Assembly (NCBI RefSeq): GCF_003625475.1
Contig: NZ_RAIQ01000003.1
Location: forward strand, 434,001-498,000
Direction of reading: 5' to 3'
DNA: 64,000 nt
Source of the DNA: Butyrivibrio sp. X503
GTDB taxonomy: Bacteria > Bacillota > Clostridia > Lachnospirales > Lachnospiraceae
The notes under the pieces were generated by a model, which did no database searches, had not been told where the DNA came from, and saw only the letters and a program-made list of their open reading frames with translations. The translations under genes and the position numbers were made by a program. This document shows, piece after piece, positions 27,803 to 36,049 of the stretch (position 1 is its first letter; each line of letters begins with the position of its first letter).

Positions 27803-27834
27803 ACGAAAAAACAAACAGCACCGAAGTGCTGTTT
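27803..27834 (-). terminator. Terminator of the zinc-ribbon protein gene
   Basis: AAACAGCAC and GTGCTGTTT form a 9-bp stem around CGAA/TTCG and are followed on the minus strand by GTTTTTTCG. The plus strand also has a T-rich flank. Confidence 0.85.
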
Positions 27835-27884
27835 TTCGTTTATTAATATATATTTTTTGGTTTTTGCGTATATTCAGTCTTTTT

Positions 27885-28616
27885 TTATGAGCTCTTTACT
27901 TCCTCTATTCTATTGGACAAAAATGACAACACCTCATTGTAGCTATCTTTCGGAATACTATACACTTTATGGACATTTCCATCGCATTGAATGTCAATTG
28001 AGCCCATTTTCTTTTTTACTCCGACAACATTCTTATAATAAACAATTTCTTTTATCATGCTGGTATCTGCGGTAAACTCGCACCTCTCGCCGTAGATCGC
28101 AAGAGTGCCCTCCTTAAGCCCGCTGGTAACTCTGAACTCATAATCCGGTCCGTCGTTTCCAAGGAGCGTATCAAAGCCCTCCTTGTCGTCTTCAACCATC
28201 ATAATGGGCGGCGTAAGGCTCATTGTGTTTATCTTAAATTCAGCGCTGTTGTCGACATACTTGGTGACTCCGGTCTCAATAAGCCCGGAAAGTGAATTAA
28301 AATAAGCTTTTATGGCATAGCTTGAATTAACGAGAAGTGTGATCGTCTTATTCCTGACCTTCTGCCTGAATCTGAGCGTGTGAAAGCCCGCTTTTGCCGC
28401 AAAACAAATGCTCTCGCCCGCCTTTACCTCGTAGAGCTGCTTGTCATCCAGAAAGACCATCATATTGGGCTCGCCTATGGACCTCTGACCGACGCACTCC
28501 ACCTGTATCACATATTCTTTTCCGTCCTCAAACAGCCTGCTGCCGCACATCGGACAGAACTTGATCTTGAGATTCATATTGTCCGGAAATTCCCGGTTGC
28601 AATTAGGACAATTCAT
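27885..28616 (-). CDS. Zinc-ribbon protein of unknown function
   Basis: 243 residues. The N-terminus MNCPNCNREFP ... KFCPMCGSRLF is a CxxC-x15-CxxC zinc ribbon (residues 3-24). A beta-rich segment follows (about 30-130), then a C-terminal domain (about 150-240) that resembles a PH-like or GRAM-like beta sandwich. No signal peptide or membrane helix is seen. It follows the GT2/methyltransferase gene after 24 bases with a strong GGGAGGATCGGG site, so it is probably cotranscribed with it. Function unknown. Confidence 0.85.
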   Translation of the reverse strand: MNCPNCNREFPDNMNLKIKFCPMCGSRLFEDGKEYVIQVECVGQRSIGEPNMMVFLDDKQLYEVKAGESICFAAKAGFHTLRFRQKVRNKTITLLVNSSYAIKAYFNSLSGLIETGVTKYVDNSAEFKINTMSLTPPIMMVEDDKEGFDTLLGNDGPDYEFRVTSGLKEGTLAIYGERCEFTADTSMIKEIVYYKNVVGVKKKMGSIDIQCDGNVHKVYSIPKDSYNEVLSFLSNRIEEVKSS

Positions 28617-28640
28617 CCCGATCCTCCCATTTATCTGCGG

Positions 28641-30248
28641 TCACAAAAGATCATCCACCTTCACGGAATCAAATCCCGAAGCATTCACATTTATGATATC
28701 CTTCTCATTCTCGGTCTTATTCTCTTCGCCCGCGCCAAGCCACTTTCCGTCAGGCTTAAGATATCTCATAACCTGTCCCATGCTGACCTCGCCCTTGGGT
28801 GCGATCACCACGTCAAAAGACCTGTCGCTCCACGGAAGCTTCATGGCATTCGTGTCGCCCCAGCAAACATCGTCGGCAAGCCTCTTGGCAATACCCGCCT
28901 CAAAAGAATTCCTGCAAACGCCTGCAATAAAAGTCTCCGGGCAGCTGCTCTTAATATATGACGCAGTCGCACCAAAACCGCAGGTAAAATCGACAATTCG
29001 AAGGCTTCCCTTCTTCTCTTTTACCATAGCGATGACTTCGTCGGCGACCTCAAACCACGGAAGCGAATAGCCCCAGATATCAAAGCCCCACTTCTCCTTA
29101 AACTTCTCTCTGCCCGCCTCAAGCGCATCGTTATGCCCTTCAAAGCCGGAACCGCCGTTGTGATATACAAACGCATTCTTGCACACAAGCTGCGCAAAGC
29201 CCGCTCTTGCAAGCCTTATTCCGAGATCGTCGTCCTCAAAATATCCCGGTGAAAAGGTCTCGTCAAACACCTTCATGTCCGTAGCGACCTCATTTATCGC
29301 CTGACACGCCAACAAAAGCGCAAAGCCCGTAAGCCTGAACCTCTTGATATAAGCGCTTCTCATAGGATAGGAATGATCGTGCGCATATCCCTTAAAGACC
29401 TTGATGCTCTCTTCTATTCCAAGCTTTCTGTGCCACATATCCGAAAGTTCTTTTCCCGAATATTTATAAAACTCGGTTGGCGGAATCTCCTGAAGAGAGG
29501 CGCTGTTTGAAAGCGGTCCGACCGCGCCCACATCCCTGTTGTCATAAAGTCCCATCCTAAGGAAAAACAGTGCGTTTCTCGTAAGGCACGCATCGTTATT
29601 CAGATAAAAGACATCGTTTTCCTTGTTGCAGTACTTGGTTCCAAGATTACAACCCTTGGGGAAGCCCAGATTCTCGTCGCATGCTATCAGCTTAATGTCA
29701 AACTCCGAGTTCTCTTTTTTATCCTTGAGATACTCGATAACGCCCTCCTGCGTAGAAGCGTTGTCAACGACAACTATCTCGCAGCTGCACTTTGGAACAT
29801 ACCTTTCTATCGATTCAATGCATCTTTTTAACAGCTCAAGATCGTTGTACGAAAGGATCATGATGCTGGTATTTCTAACCCTGAATCCGGGTGAATTAAC
29901 CATCTCGTCAAAAGAGCTTTCTATAACGCGTCTGTCATCGGTGTTATCGCAGTAATAGAGCGCCATCTCCATGCACAGATACGCCTTATTAACGTTGATG
30001 TCCTTATAATAGAGTCCAAGCATATAAAAAAGCTCGTAGTTGGAGCCATCATAGGCAATTCCACGAGCTATGGCGTCAAACTCAGCCGTGTCGTCGCCCA
30101 GAGCCTCCCATATCGTAGCCTCCAGAACGCACAGCTTCGCCGCATCGATATTGTTTTTTTCATCTATATGCAGATATTCATCCTGAAACTCATAAAGAGC
30201 TTCCTTATAATCACCTTTCCCTATCAATTCAGTCAGTTTCTCGTACAT
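28641..30248 (-). CDS. GT2 glycosyltransferase fused to a methyltransferase-like domain
   Basis: About 535 residues in three parts. Residues 1-110 are helical and TPR-like. Residues 125-385 are a GT2 (rhamnosyltransferase-like) domain: TSIMILSYNDLELLKRCIESI, EIVVVDNAS, the NLGFPKGCNLG segment, DVFYLNNDACL as the DxD-like site, and FDETFSPGYFEDDDLGIRLARAG as the acidic catalytic region. Residues 410-500 (RIVDFTCGFGATASYIKS ... DVVIAPKGEVSMGQVMRYLKPDGKWL) look like a degenerate SAM-methyltransferase fold. GGGGGA abuts an ATG at 30254 and is better spaced for the ATG at 30248, so I use the latter. It probably glycosylates a surface structure; the acceptor is unknown. Confidence 0.85.
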   Translation of the reverse strand: MYEKLTELIGKGDYKEALYEFQDEYLHIDEKNNIDAAKLCVLEATIWEALGDDTAEFDAIARGIAYDGSNYELFYMLGLYYKDINVNKAYLCMEMALYYCDNTDDRRVIESSFDEMVNSPGFRVRNTSIMILSYNDLELLKRCIESIERYVPKCSCEIVVVDNASTQEGVIEYLKDKKENSEFDIKLIACDENLGFPKGCNLGTKYCNKENDVFYLNNDACLTRNALFFLRMGLYDNRDVGAVGPLSNSASLQEIPPTEFYKYSGKELSDMWHRKLGIEESIKVFKGYAHDHSYPMRSAYIKRFRLTGFALLLACQAINEVATDMKVFDETFSPGYFEDDDLGIRLARAGFAQLVCKNAFVYHNGGSGFEGHNDALEAGREKFKEKWGFDIWGYSLPWFEVADEVIAMVKEKKGSLRIVDFTCGFGATASYIKSSCPETFIAGVCRNSFEAGIAKRLADDVCWGDTNAMKLPWSDRSFDVVIAPKGEVSMGQVMRYLKPDGKWLGAGEENKTENEKDIINVNASGFDSVKVDDLL

Positions 30249-30263
30249 TGCCATCCCCCGTCT

Positions 30264-31409
30264 TTACCCCTGTTCCGGTTTCTTTCTTCTGTCGTGAATC
30301 TTGTAATACTCCGCCTTATCGGCGTACATAAGCTTATCTATATTGCTGATAAAATCAGCATTTGGATCGTCAAAATCATACACAGAGCCGCCAACAGCCG
30401 CAGAAAGCTTGTACGGCTTTCCGGAAGTTTCATTGTAATCATCTATCGCTTCGGCAATCTGCTTTTTGCAATTTATAACGCCCTCTTCCGTAACGGAATC
30501 AAGCACGATTATAAACTCATCTCCCGCAAAACGGATAACCACGCCCTTACTCCTTACTACGTTGCTAAGAATATCCGCAATAACAATAAGCGCATTGTCA
30601 CCCTCGGCATGCGAGAAATTGTCGTTTATCTTCTTAAACCCGTTCATATCAAGCATAAGAGCCGCATATTCACCGCCGCGCCTCCTTGCCATATTTATAA
30701 ATTCATCAAGATAAAACCTGTTATATGCTCCCGTCAGCTTATCCAAATAAATACTCTCATTTTGAAGAGAGATCGCAATCTCACAAAACGCAACGCCCAC
30801 ACAAGGCCATATAAGTGAAATTCCATAGACGCAGGACTGAACGATCATTCCGACTATGATCGGCACAAGGAACTGCCATGCGGGGAAATACTTAAGGAAC
30901 CTTCCCCTCTTCTTCGCCGCTATGTACACGTACAGACCATATCCAAGGAAAAAGAGCTCCGCCCCTATATACAACCAGTAAAAGCTCAAACGGCAATATG
31001 AATTGTTCTCATTAACGTAAAATACAAGCGGGTAAAAGATATTGATGATAAGCACCAATAATTCTACCACGCAAACAGAATAAATAAAAAACTTCTGTTT
31101 AATCCCTTGTCGTTCATTGATATGACGCTCGATAAGGGTAATATATCCCGGTCCTATAACTATATTAAGGAAAAAAAGCAGAGTATTGCTGACGTAAACA
31201 CCCATCCTGCTGACATTGCCCGGCTGCCCGTCCAAGAAAGACGCTATCGGATCAAAAACACAGCCCACCATTACGGCAAATATCATTACAAGCAAAATAC
31301 CACTCTCAGAGTTCTTGGTCTGGATTCTCCAGCCTCGACTAAGGAGCAGGCCCGCCATTAACAAAAATCCAACTATATTACTCGCAAAAACAGACGTAAT
31401 ATCAATCAT
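30264..31409 (-). CDS. Membrane diguanylate cyclase (AGDEF variant)
   Basis: 381 residues. Six or seven membrane helices occupy residues 5-225, followed by a GGDEF domain from about 232 (DKLTGAYNRFYLDEF). The signature is RFAGDEF, with Ala for the first Gly; AGDEF proteins are often still active. The RxxD inhibitory site five residues upstream is absent (RSKG). It would make cyclic di-GMP at the membrane in response to an unknown signal. Its promoter starts inside the end of the SDR gene, so it can be expressed separately from the sugar genes. Cyclic di-GMP control of motility and surface polysaccharide would suit the neighbourhood. Confidence 0.92.
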   Translation of the reverse strand: MIDITSVFASNIVGFLLMAGLLLSRGWRIQTKNSESGILLVMIFAVMVGCVFDPIASFLDGQPGNVSRMGVYVSNTLLFFLNIVIGPGYITLIERHINERQGIKQKFFIYSVCVVELLVLIINIFYPLVFYVNENNSYCRLSFYWLYIGAELFFLGYGLYVYIAAKKRGRFLKYFPAWQFLVPIIVGMIVQSCVYGISLIWPCVGVAFCEIAISLQNESIYLDKLTGAYNRFYLDEFINMARRRGGEYAALMLDMNGFKKINDNFSHAEGDNALIVIADILSNVVRSKGVVIRFAGDEFIIVLDSVTEEGVINCKKQIAEAIDDYNETSGKPYKLSAAVGGSVYDFDDPNADFISNIDKLMYADKAEYYKIHDRRKKPEQG

Positions 31410-31500
31410 AAATACCCATCCATTATATCTGATCCAATATAGTTAAAGGTCTTCGTTCCATGGAAAAATGTACAGAAAACAAGATTTTCCCACTATCTTA

Positions 31501-31529
31501 ATGGTATCTTTTGTATTGTCATATGTCAA
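31501..31529 (-). promoter_or_regulatory. Promoter of the AGDEF diguanylate cyclase gene
   Basis: TTGACA (31524-31529), 17 bases, TACCAT (31501-31506) on the minus strand. The -35 box is within the last codons of the SDR gene. Confidence 0.65.
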
Positions 31530-32436
31530 TAAAGGTATTTCTTAAAGTTTCATCAAAAATTATCGAAATATCAAACCCTGTATCGGCTTTAAGCTTGCTT
31601 ACAGAAGGTTTCAGGCTGACAAACGGCTCAGCTTTTTGTCCGTAGTGAATAAGATTCTTATCCGCACCGAGCACCTGCGCCGCCCTCTCAACAAAATAAG
31701 ACAGCTTATGATAATCGCCGTTTGCAATGTTATAGCTCTCGGAATCTCTTCCTTTTTCTCCAAGGAGTCTGATCGCTTCGGCAGCATCAGCGACATCCAT
31801 ATAATCCCAGTACTGCTCGCATGAGCTAAGATACACATCCTCGCCGTTTTTAAGCTTATTGCAAAGGTCGGGGAACATACGGCCCGAAGGCTCATATTTT
31901 CCGATAAGGCTGAAAATCCTGCCCCAGACAAAGTCGATTCCGCTGATACGAGCCTTACTCTTTAAAAGATGATACGCAGCCGCCTTGCAGCTTCCGTATG
32001 CCGTAAACGGCTTAAGAGGTGTTTCCTCCGTGATCTCATCTTCGCAGATACCGTACTCGGCCTGAGAGCCGATGCCGATGAAACGAGCTTTCATCGCGAT
32101 CGCCGAGTCCATCGCCTTGAGCGAGCCTTCGACGTTCGCATACTGCGCTTTGAAATCATCTCTGGCGCCGCCCCATGATAAATGGAAAAAGAGCACGCGC
32201 TCCGCCGAACGTAATTCCTCGGCGTCAACGTACTCATGAATCTTGTCGTAGTCTTGCATGTCCAGGAAGATCTTGGTTACCGAACCCGGTTCTCTCAGCA
32301 GCCTGTTATTGTGCTCCGATCCTTCCCTGCAGACCGCATAGACTTTATATCCGTTTTTTATAAGATTTTCCGTCAGGCTCGCGCCCGCAAATCCGAACGC
32401 GCCCGTGACGATCGCAATATTATGGTTATCAGCCAT
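31519..32436 (-). CDS. NAD(P)-dependent SDR epimerase/reductase, CDP-sugar type
   Basis: Extended SDR of 305 residues. The Rossmann motif is TGAFGFAGASL (near 11), the catalytic Ser lies in GIGSQAEYG (near 123), and the Tyr/Lys pair is in YGSCK (near 148). It overlaps the end of rfbH by eight bases and follows rfbG and rfbH. In CDP-dideoxysugar pathways this position is filled by a 4-ketoreductase (abequose or paratose synthase), so it probably reduces the 3,6-dideoxy-4-keto intermediate. The exact product cannot be read from the sequence. GAGG before the ATG lies within the rfbH 3' end. Confidence 0.85.
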   Translation of the reverse strand: MADNHNIAIVTGAFGFAGASLTENLIKNGYKVYAVCREGSEHNNRLLREPGSVTKIFLDMQDYDKIHEYVDAEELRSAERVLFFHLSWGGARDDFKAQYANVEGSLKAMDSAIAMKARFIGIGSQAEYGICEDEITEETPLKPFTAYGSCKAAAYHLLKSKARISGIDFVWGRIFSLIGKYEPSGRMFPDLCNKLKNGEDVYLSSCEQYWDYMDVADAAEAIRLLGEKGRDSESYNIANGDYHKLSYFVERAAQVLGADKNLIHYGQKAEPFVSLKPSVSKLKADTGFDISIIFDETLRNTFIDI

Positions 32437-33790
32437 TTTTGCATGCCTCTTTTATCACCTTGATCATGAAATCGATCTTGGCATCTGAAAGTCCCGGATA
32501 CACTCCGATCCAGAACGCATTGTTCATAACGCTGTCAGTGACCGTAAGGTCGCCGACTACTCTGTAATCCTTGCCTTCCTCAAATTCATTGAAACAAGGG
32601 TGCTTTATTACATTTCCGCTAAAGAGAAGTCTTGTCTGGATATTGTTATCTTCAAGTGCCTTGGTTATCGCATTTCTTGTAAGCTCGTTGCCCTTACCGT
32701 CCTTCGCACCCTCTTTTACGATCATGATAAATCCAAACCATGAAGGATTGCTGTTTTCGGAAGGCTCGGGAAGAGTAAGAACATCGCTGAGCTCAGCAAG
32801 TCCGTCGTGAAGCTTCTTCCAGTTGCTTCTTCTTGCATCTGCAAAAGGAACCATCTTATCAAGCTGCGCACATCCTACTGCTGCCTGCATATCGGTTGCC
32901 TTTAAGTTATAGCCGAGATGGCTGTATACATATTTATGATCGTATCCGACAGGTAACTGACCGAATTTGCCGTCAAATCTGTGGCCGCAGAAATTGTCTT
33001 TTCCGGGAGGACAAATGCAGTCTCTTCCCCAGTCACGATAGCTGCGAACAAGTCTGTGAAGGAGCGGATTGTTGGTATAAACGCAGCCGCCCTCGCCCAT
33101 CGTGATGTGATGAGGAGGATAGAAGCTGGAAGTTCCGATATCTCCCCAAGTTCCGGTAAATCTTGTCTCGCCGTCTATAGTATATTCAGATCCGAGCGCA
33201 TCGCAGTTATCCTCTACAAGCCAAAGTTCATGCTTATCGCAGAACTCTTTTACCGCCTTAAGATTAAAGGGATTTCCAAGTGTATGTGCGATCATTACTG
33301 CCTTGGTCTTATCCGAAAGTGCCTTCTCAAGCATCTCTACATTGATGTTGTACTCGGGAACGGTAACGTCCACAAACACTGGTACCGCGCCATACTGCAT
33401 GATAGGTGCGATAGTTGTGGGGAATCCGCAGGCAACCGTGATCACTTCGTCGCCTCTTTTTACTCTTCTCTCACCGAGCTCTGTTGCGGTAAGCGCCATG
33501 AATGCGATGAGATTGGCAGAAGATCCGCTGTTTACCAGGCTTGCGAACTTTACATTTAAAAGCTTTGCAAATCTGTCTTCGAACTCATCGGTATATCTTC
33601 CGGCTGTAAGCCAAAAATCAAGCGAAGAATCAACGAGGTTCACAACCTCTTTTTCATCAAAAACTCTTCCTGAATAAGGGATTCTGTCTCCCTCACTAAA
33701 CTTCTCTTTATCAGTCTTAAGAAAGCGCTCGTAGTAGTCCTTTACAAGCTCAAGTATCTGCTCTCTTGCCATCTGCTGTTCGTTACTCAT
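32429..33790 (-). CDS. rfbH: CDP-6-deoxy-4-hexulose-3-dehydrase (E1)
   Basis: PMP- and [2Fe-2S]-dependent enzyme that removes the C3 hydroxyl on the way to CDP-3,6-dideoxyhexoses. 453 residues in the aspartate aminotransferase fold. The usual PLP lysine is replaced by His in SSFYPPHHITMGEGG (His 227/228), the hallmark of this family. Cysteines C258, C260 and C268 (DCICPPGKDNFCGHRF), with C196 in EDNCDALGS, are placed as the iron-sulfur ligands. It follows rfbG after 32 bases with a GAGGAG site. The partner reductase (E3, rfbI/ascD) is not in this window. Confidence 0.95.
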   Translation of the reverse strand: MSNEQQMAREQILELVKDYYERFLKTDKEKFSEGDRIPYSGRVFDEKEVVNLVDSSLDFWLTAGRYTDEFEDRFAKLLNVKFASLVNSGSSANLIAFMALTATELGERRVKRGDEVITVACGFPTTIAPIMQYGAVPVFVDVTVPEYNINVEMLEKALSDKTKAVMIAHTLGNPFNLKAVKEFCDKHELWLVEDNCDALGSEYTIDGETRFTGTWGDIGTSSFYPPHHITMGEGGCVYTNNPLLHRLVRSYRDWGRDCICPPGKDNFCGHRFDGKFGQLPVGYDHKYVYSHLGYNLKATDMQAAVGCAQLDKMVPFADARRSNWKKLHDGLAELSDVLTLPEPSENSNPSWFGFIMIVKEGAKDGKGNELTRNAITKALEDNNIQTRLLFSGNVIKHPCFNEFEEGKDYRVVGDLTVTDSVMNNAFWIGVYPGLSDAKIDFMIKVIKEACKNG

Positions 33791-33822
33791 TAAAAAATCT
33801 CCTCAAAACTCTTTTTCTTTTA

Positions 33823-34908
33823 TTACTGAAAATACTCTTTTATCTGCTTCTCCATGGAAGCTATTCCCTCGCCCGAAAAATAGGCATATGTCCACTCCGC
33901 GGTAGCTCTTACCGCATCGTCAATGTTCCATTTAGGCGACCACTTAAGTCTACTCTTTATCTTGGAACAGTCAAGTTTTAGGTAATTGGCCTCGTGCGGA
34001 CCGCCGTCGGGACGAACCTCTATCTCAAGCTTATTGTTATATTTGCAGCTCTTTTCACCTGTAGTGATGAGCGAATTCCACGCATCCGAATAGCTTCCTG
34101 CAAGCTTACCCGCCGTCACGGCATCACCCTCATTGGGACCGACATTGTAATAGCCTGCATAAGCTTTATCTTCGTACTGCATCTGCGCGAGCAAAAGATA
34201 TGCAGAAAGCGCCTCAAGCACATGCTGGAAGGGTCTTGTTGAATCGGGGTTTCTAAGGATTATCTTTTCCCCTTTCATAGTTGCCCTTACGCAGTCGGGA
34301 ATAAGTCTGTCGTTGGCAAAATCACCGCCGCCGATAACGTTACCCGCTCTCGCCGTTGAAGTCGCTATGCTCATTTCATTTAAAAATGAATTGATATAGG
34401 AATGTGTCACAAGCTCGGAGCAAGACTTTGAGTTGGAATAAGGATCGAAGCCGTCGAGCTTTTCATCCTCACGGTAGCCCCACTCCCACTCATTGTTCTG
34501 ATAAACCTTGTCCGTAGTGACATTAAGAAAAGACTTAACGCTATCCGAGAGTCTGACGCACTCGCAAATATTTACCGTGCCCATCACGTTGGTCTCATAG
34601 GTATAGCGCGGGTCCTTGTATGAATCTCTGACAATAGGCTGCGCCGCAAGATGAAACACGATCTCGGGCTTAACCTTATCAAAATACTCTTTTAACTCAT
34701 CATAATTTCTTATATCGCCAAGATGCGAATCCATGATGTTCTCTATGTCCGCAATCTTGTATAAGCTCTCGTTATCCTCGGGCTGTGGCAACGCATATCC
34801 GTGCACATCCGCTCCCGCCATAACAAGTATCTTGGAAAGCCAGCTCCCCTTAAATCCGGTATGACCGGTTATAAGAACTCTTTTTCCTTTGTAAAAATCA
34901 AGCATCAT
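33823..34908 (-). CDS. rfbG: CDP-glucose 4,6-dehydratase
   Basis: Converts CDP-glucose to CDP-4-keto-6-deoxyglucose, the entry step to CDP-dideoxy sugars. 361 residues; Rossmann motif GHTGFKGSWLSK (near 15), HLAAQPIVRDSY (near 87) and YSNSK with the catalytic Tyr/Lys (near 158). The HTGFKGSW and AAQP segments are typical of RfbG rather than of dTDP- or GDP-dehydratases. Its ATG overlaps the stop codon of the preceding glycosyltransferase (ATGA), so the two are translationally coupled. The cytidylyltransferase rfbF that should supply CDP-glucose is not in the window. Confidence 0.95.
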   Translation of the reverse strand: MMLDFYKGKRVLITGHTGFKGSWLSKILVMAGADVHGYALPQPEDNESLYKIADIENIMDSHLGDIRNYDELKEYFDKVKPEIVFHLAAQPIVRDSYKDPRYTYETNVMGTVNICECVRLSDSVKSFLNVTTDKVYQNNEWEWGYREDEKLDGFDPYSNSKSCSELVTHSYINSFLNEMSIATSTARAGNVIGGGDFANDRLIPDCVRATMKGEKIILRNPDSTRPFQHVLEALSAYLLLAQMQYEDKAYAGYYNVGPNEGDAVTAGKLAGSYSDAWNSLITTGEKSCKYNNKLEIEVRPDGGPHEANYLKLDCSKIKSRLKWSPKWNIDDAVRATAEWTYAYFSGEGIASMEKQIKEYFQ

Positions 34909-35927
34909 TCACCTTTCTCACACTCGGCCGCTTCTCTTTCGTAGTCCGCAGCCTGTTCCTCATTGCCCAGCGCTCTGTAGCACTTTGCAAGGGCAAGTCT
35001 CGGAAGTTCTTTACTCTTTTTTATATCAAGGATACTCTCGCACTCGTAAGCTCCGTTAAAGAACCATATGATAGCTTCGTCGTAATCCTTTTTACCGTAA
35101 TAATATTCGCCGAGCTCGTAGCACATCTCGCTCGACATCTCTGTCGTCGCATCTTTCAATGAGTATTTTAAAAGAGCCGGTGCATCGTCCTCAAGCACAG
35201 CAACATGCGCAAGTACGCAGCTTGCCTCTTTGATCTCATCGACGCCTCTGTTGGTGTCGCATGCAGACTTTTCAAAAAACTCTTTTGCCTTTATAAAATC
35301 ATCGTCGGTTCCGCCCATGAAAAGCTCACGCGCATACATATTGTGAAGTCTCTTAGACAAATATCTACCGTCGTCAACCGCTTTCCTAAACGAAGCGAGG
35401 TCTCTTCCTGCGTGATTCTCCCTGGGTCTGTGGATGATCTCGATGTCGCTGTTGCACACAACAGGCTCAAGCGAAACCTGCTCGTGGATCGGATCCTCCC
35501 AGACGAAATGTCTGACGCGCTTAAAAAGCTTGGGTCTAAGCTCTCTGTCATAGTTGTAGACAGTTCTGAACGACAACTGATTGCAATAATACATCTGAAC
35601 TATATCAATATCAAGTTTTTCGATGTCTTCTTTTAACTTAACGAATCTCTGACGATTCTCCTCATCCAGCTCCTCGTCTGCATCCGCAGCATATATATAG
35701 TCACAGGTCGCAAGTGAAAAAGAGTAGTTTCTTGCTTCACTGAAATCGCCCGTCCACTTAAAGTCATAGACTTTGGCGCCGCACTCCTTCGCTATCTCCT
35801 TGGTCTTGTCAGTCGATCCGGTATCGACAACGATCATCTCATCGACGATTCCCTGAAGGCTCTTAAGGCATCTTCCAAGGCACTCCTCTTCGTTTTTTAC
35901 TATCATGCAAACACTTACTGTAACCAT
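34905..35927 (-). CDS. GT2 glycosyltransferase with TPR-like C-terminus
   Basis: 340 residues. An N-terminal GT2 domain (SVCMIVKNEEECLGRCL near 5, DEMIVVDTGSTDKTKEIA near 30, YIYAADADEEL near 78 as the DxD region, and the HEQV segment near 148) is followed from about 215 by helical TPR-like repeats. This architecture is common in Firmicute glycosyltransferases that modify surface proteins or glycans. It is the first gene of the rfbG-rfbH-SDR unit and follows a promoter and a stem-loop. The substrate is unknown; the CDP-sugar made by its neighbours is an obvious candidate, though many GT2 enzymes use UDP-sugars. Confidence 0.9.
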   Translation of the reverse strand: MVTVSVCMIVKNEEECLGRCLKSLQGIVDEMIVVDTGSTDKTKEIAKECGAKVYDFKWTGDFSEARNYSFSLATCDYIYAADADEELDEENRQRFVKLKEDIEKLDIDIVQMYYCNQLSFRTVYNYDRELRPKLFKRVRHFVWEDPIHEQVSLEPVVCNSDIEIIHRPRENHAGRDLASFRKAVDDGRYLSKRLHNMYARELFMGGTDDDFIKAKEFFEKSACDTNRGVDEIKEASCVLAHVAVLEDDAPALLKYSLKDATTEMSSEMCYELGEYYYGKKDYDEAIIWFFNGAYECESILDIKKSKELPRLALAKCYRALGNEEQAADYEREAAECEKGE

Positions 35928-35961
35928 ATCCCCTCCGCTTTATATCCCCAACGTTGCTAAA

Positions 35962-35993
35962 GATGCTCCGATCCATATAGGAATCGGAGCATC
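35962..35993 (-). other. Stem-loop in the leader of the sugar gene unit
   Basis: GATGCTCCGAT and ATCGGAGCATC form a perfect 11-bp stem around a 10-base loop. It lies after the promoter at 36004-36032 and before the GT2 gene, with only TTTAG following. It may terminate transcripts from the solute-binding gene upstream or act as a leader element for the sugar genes. Confidence 0.55.
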
Positions 35994-36003
35994 GCCTATA
36001 CTC

Positions 36004-36032
36004 ACTATATAATTTTACCTTAAAATGGCCAA
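36004..36032 (-). promoter_or_regulatory. Promoter of the GT2-rfbGH-SDR unit
   Basis: TTGGCC (36027-36032), 17 bases, TATAGT (36004-36009) on the minus strand, about 75 bases before the GT2 start codon. Confidence 0.6.
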
Positions 36033-36049
36033 AGTCGCCACACCTTCAA

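Noticed and set aside
27700..27834. Plus-strand small RNA gene ending at the bidirectional terminator
   Set aside because: A TATAAT exists at about 27729 on the plus strand but has no -35 box, and the fold is weak; not enough to call.
30264..31409. Degenerate, inactive GGDEF domain
   Set aside because: AGDEF is often active and the rest of the active-site region (DMNGFKKINDNFSHAEGD) is intact.
32429..33790. RfbH as an inactive aminotransferase
   Set aside because: The missing PLP lysine is replaced by His and the Fe-S cysteines are present, which is the normal state of the active dehydrase family.
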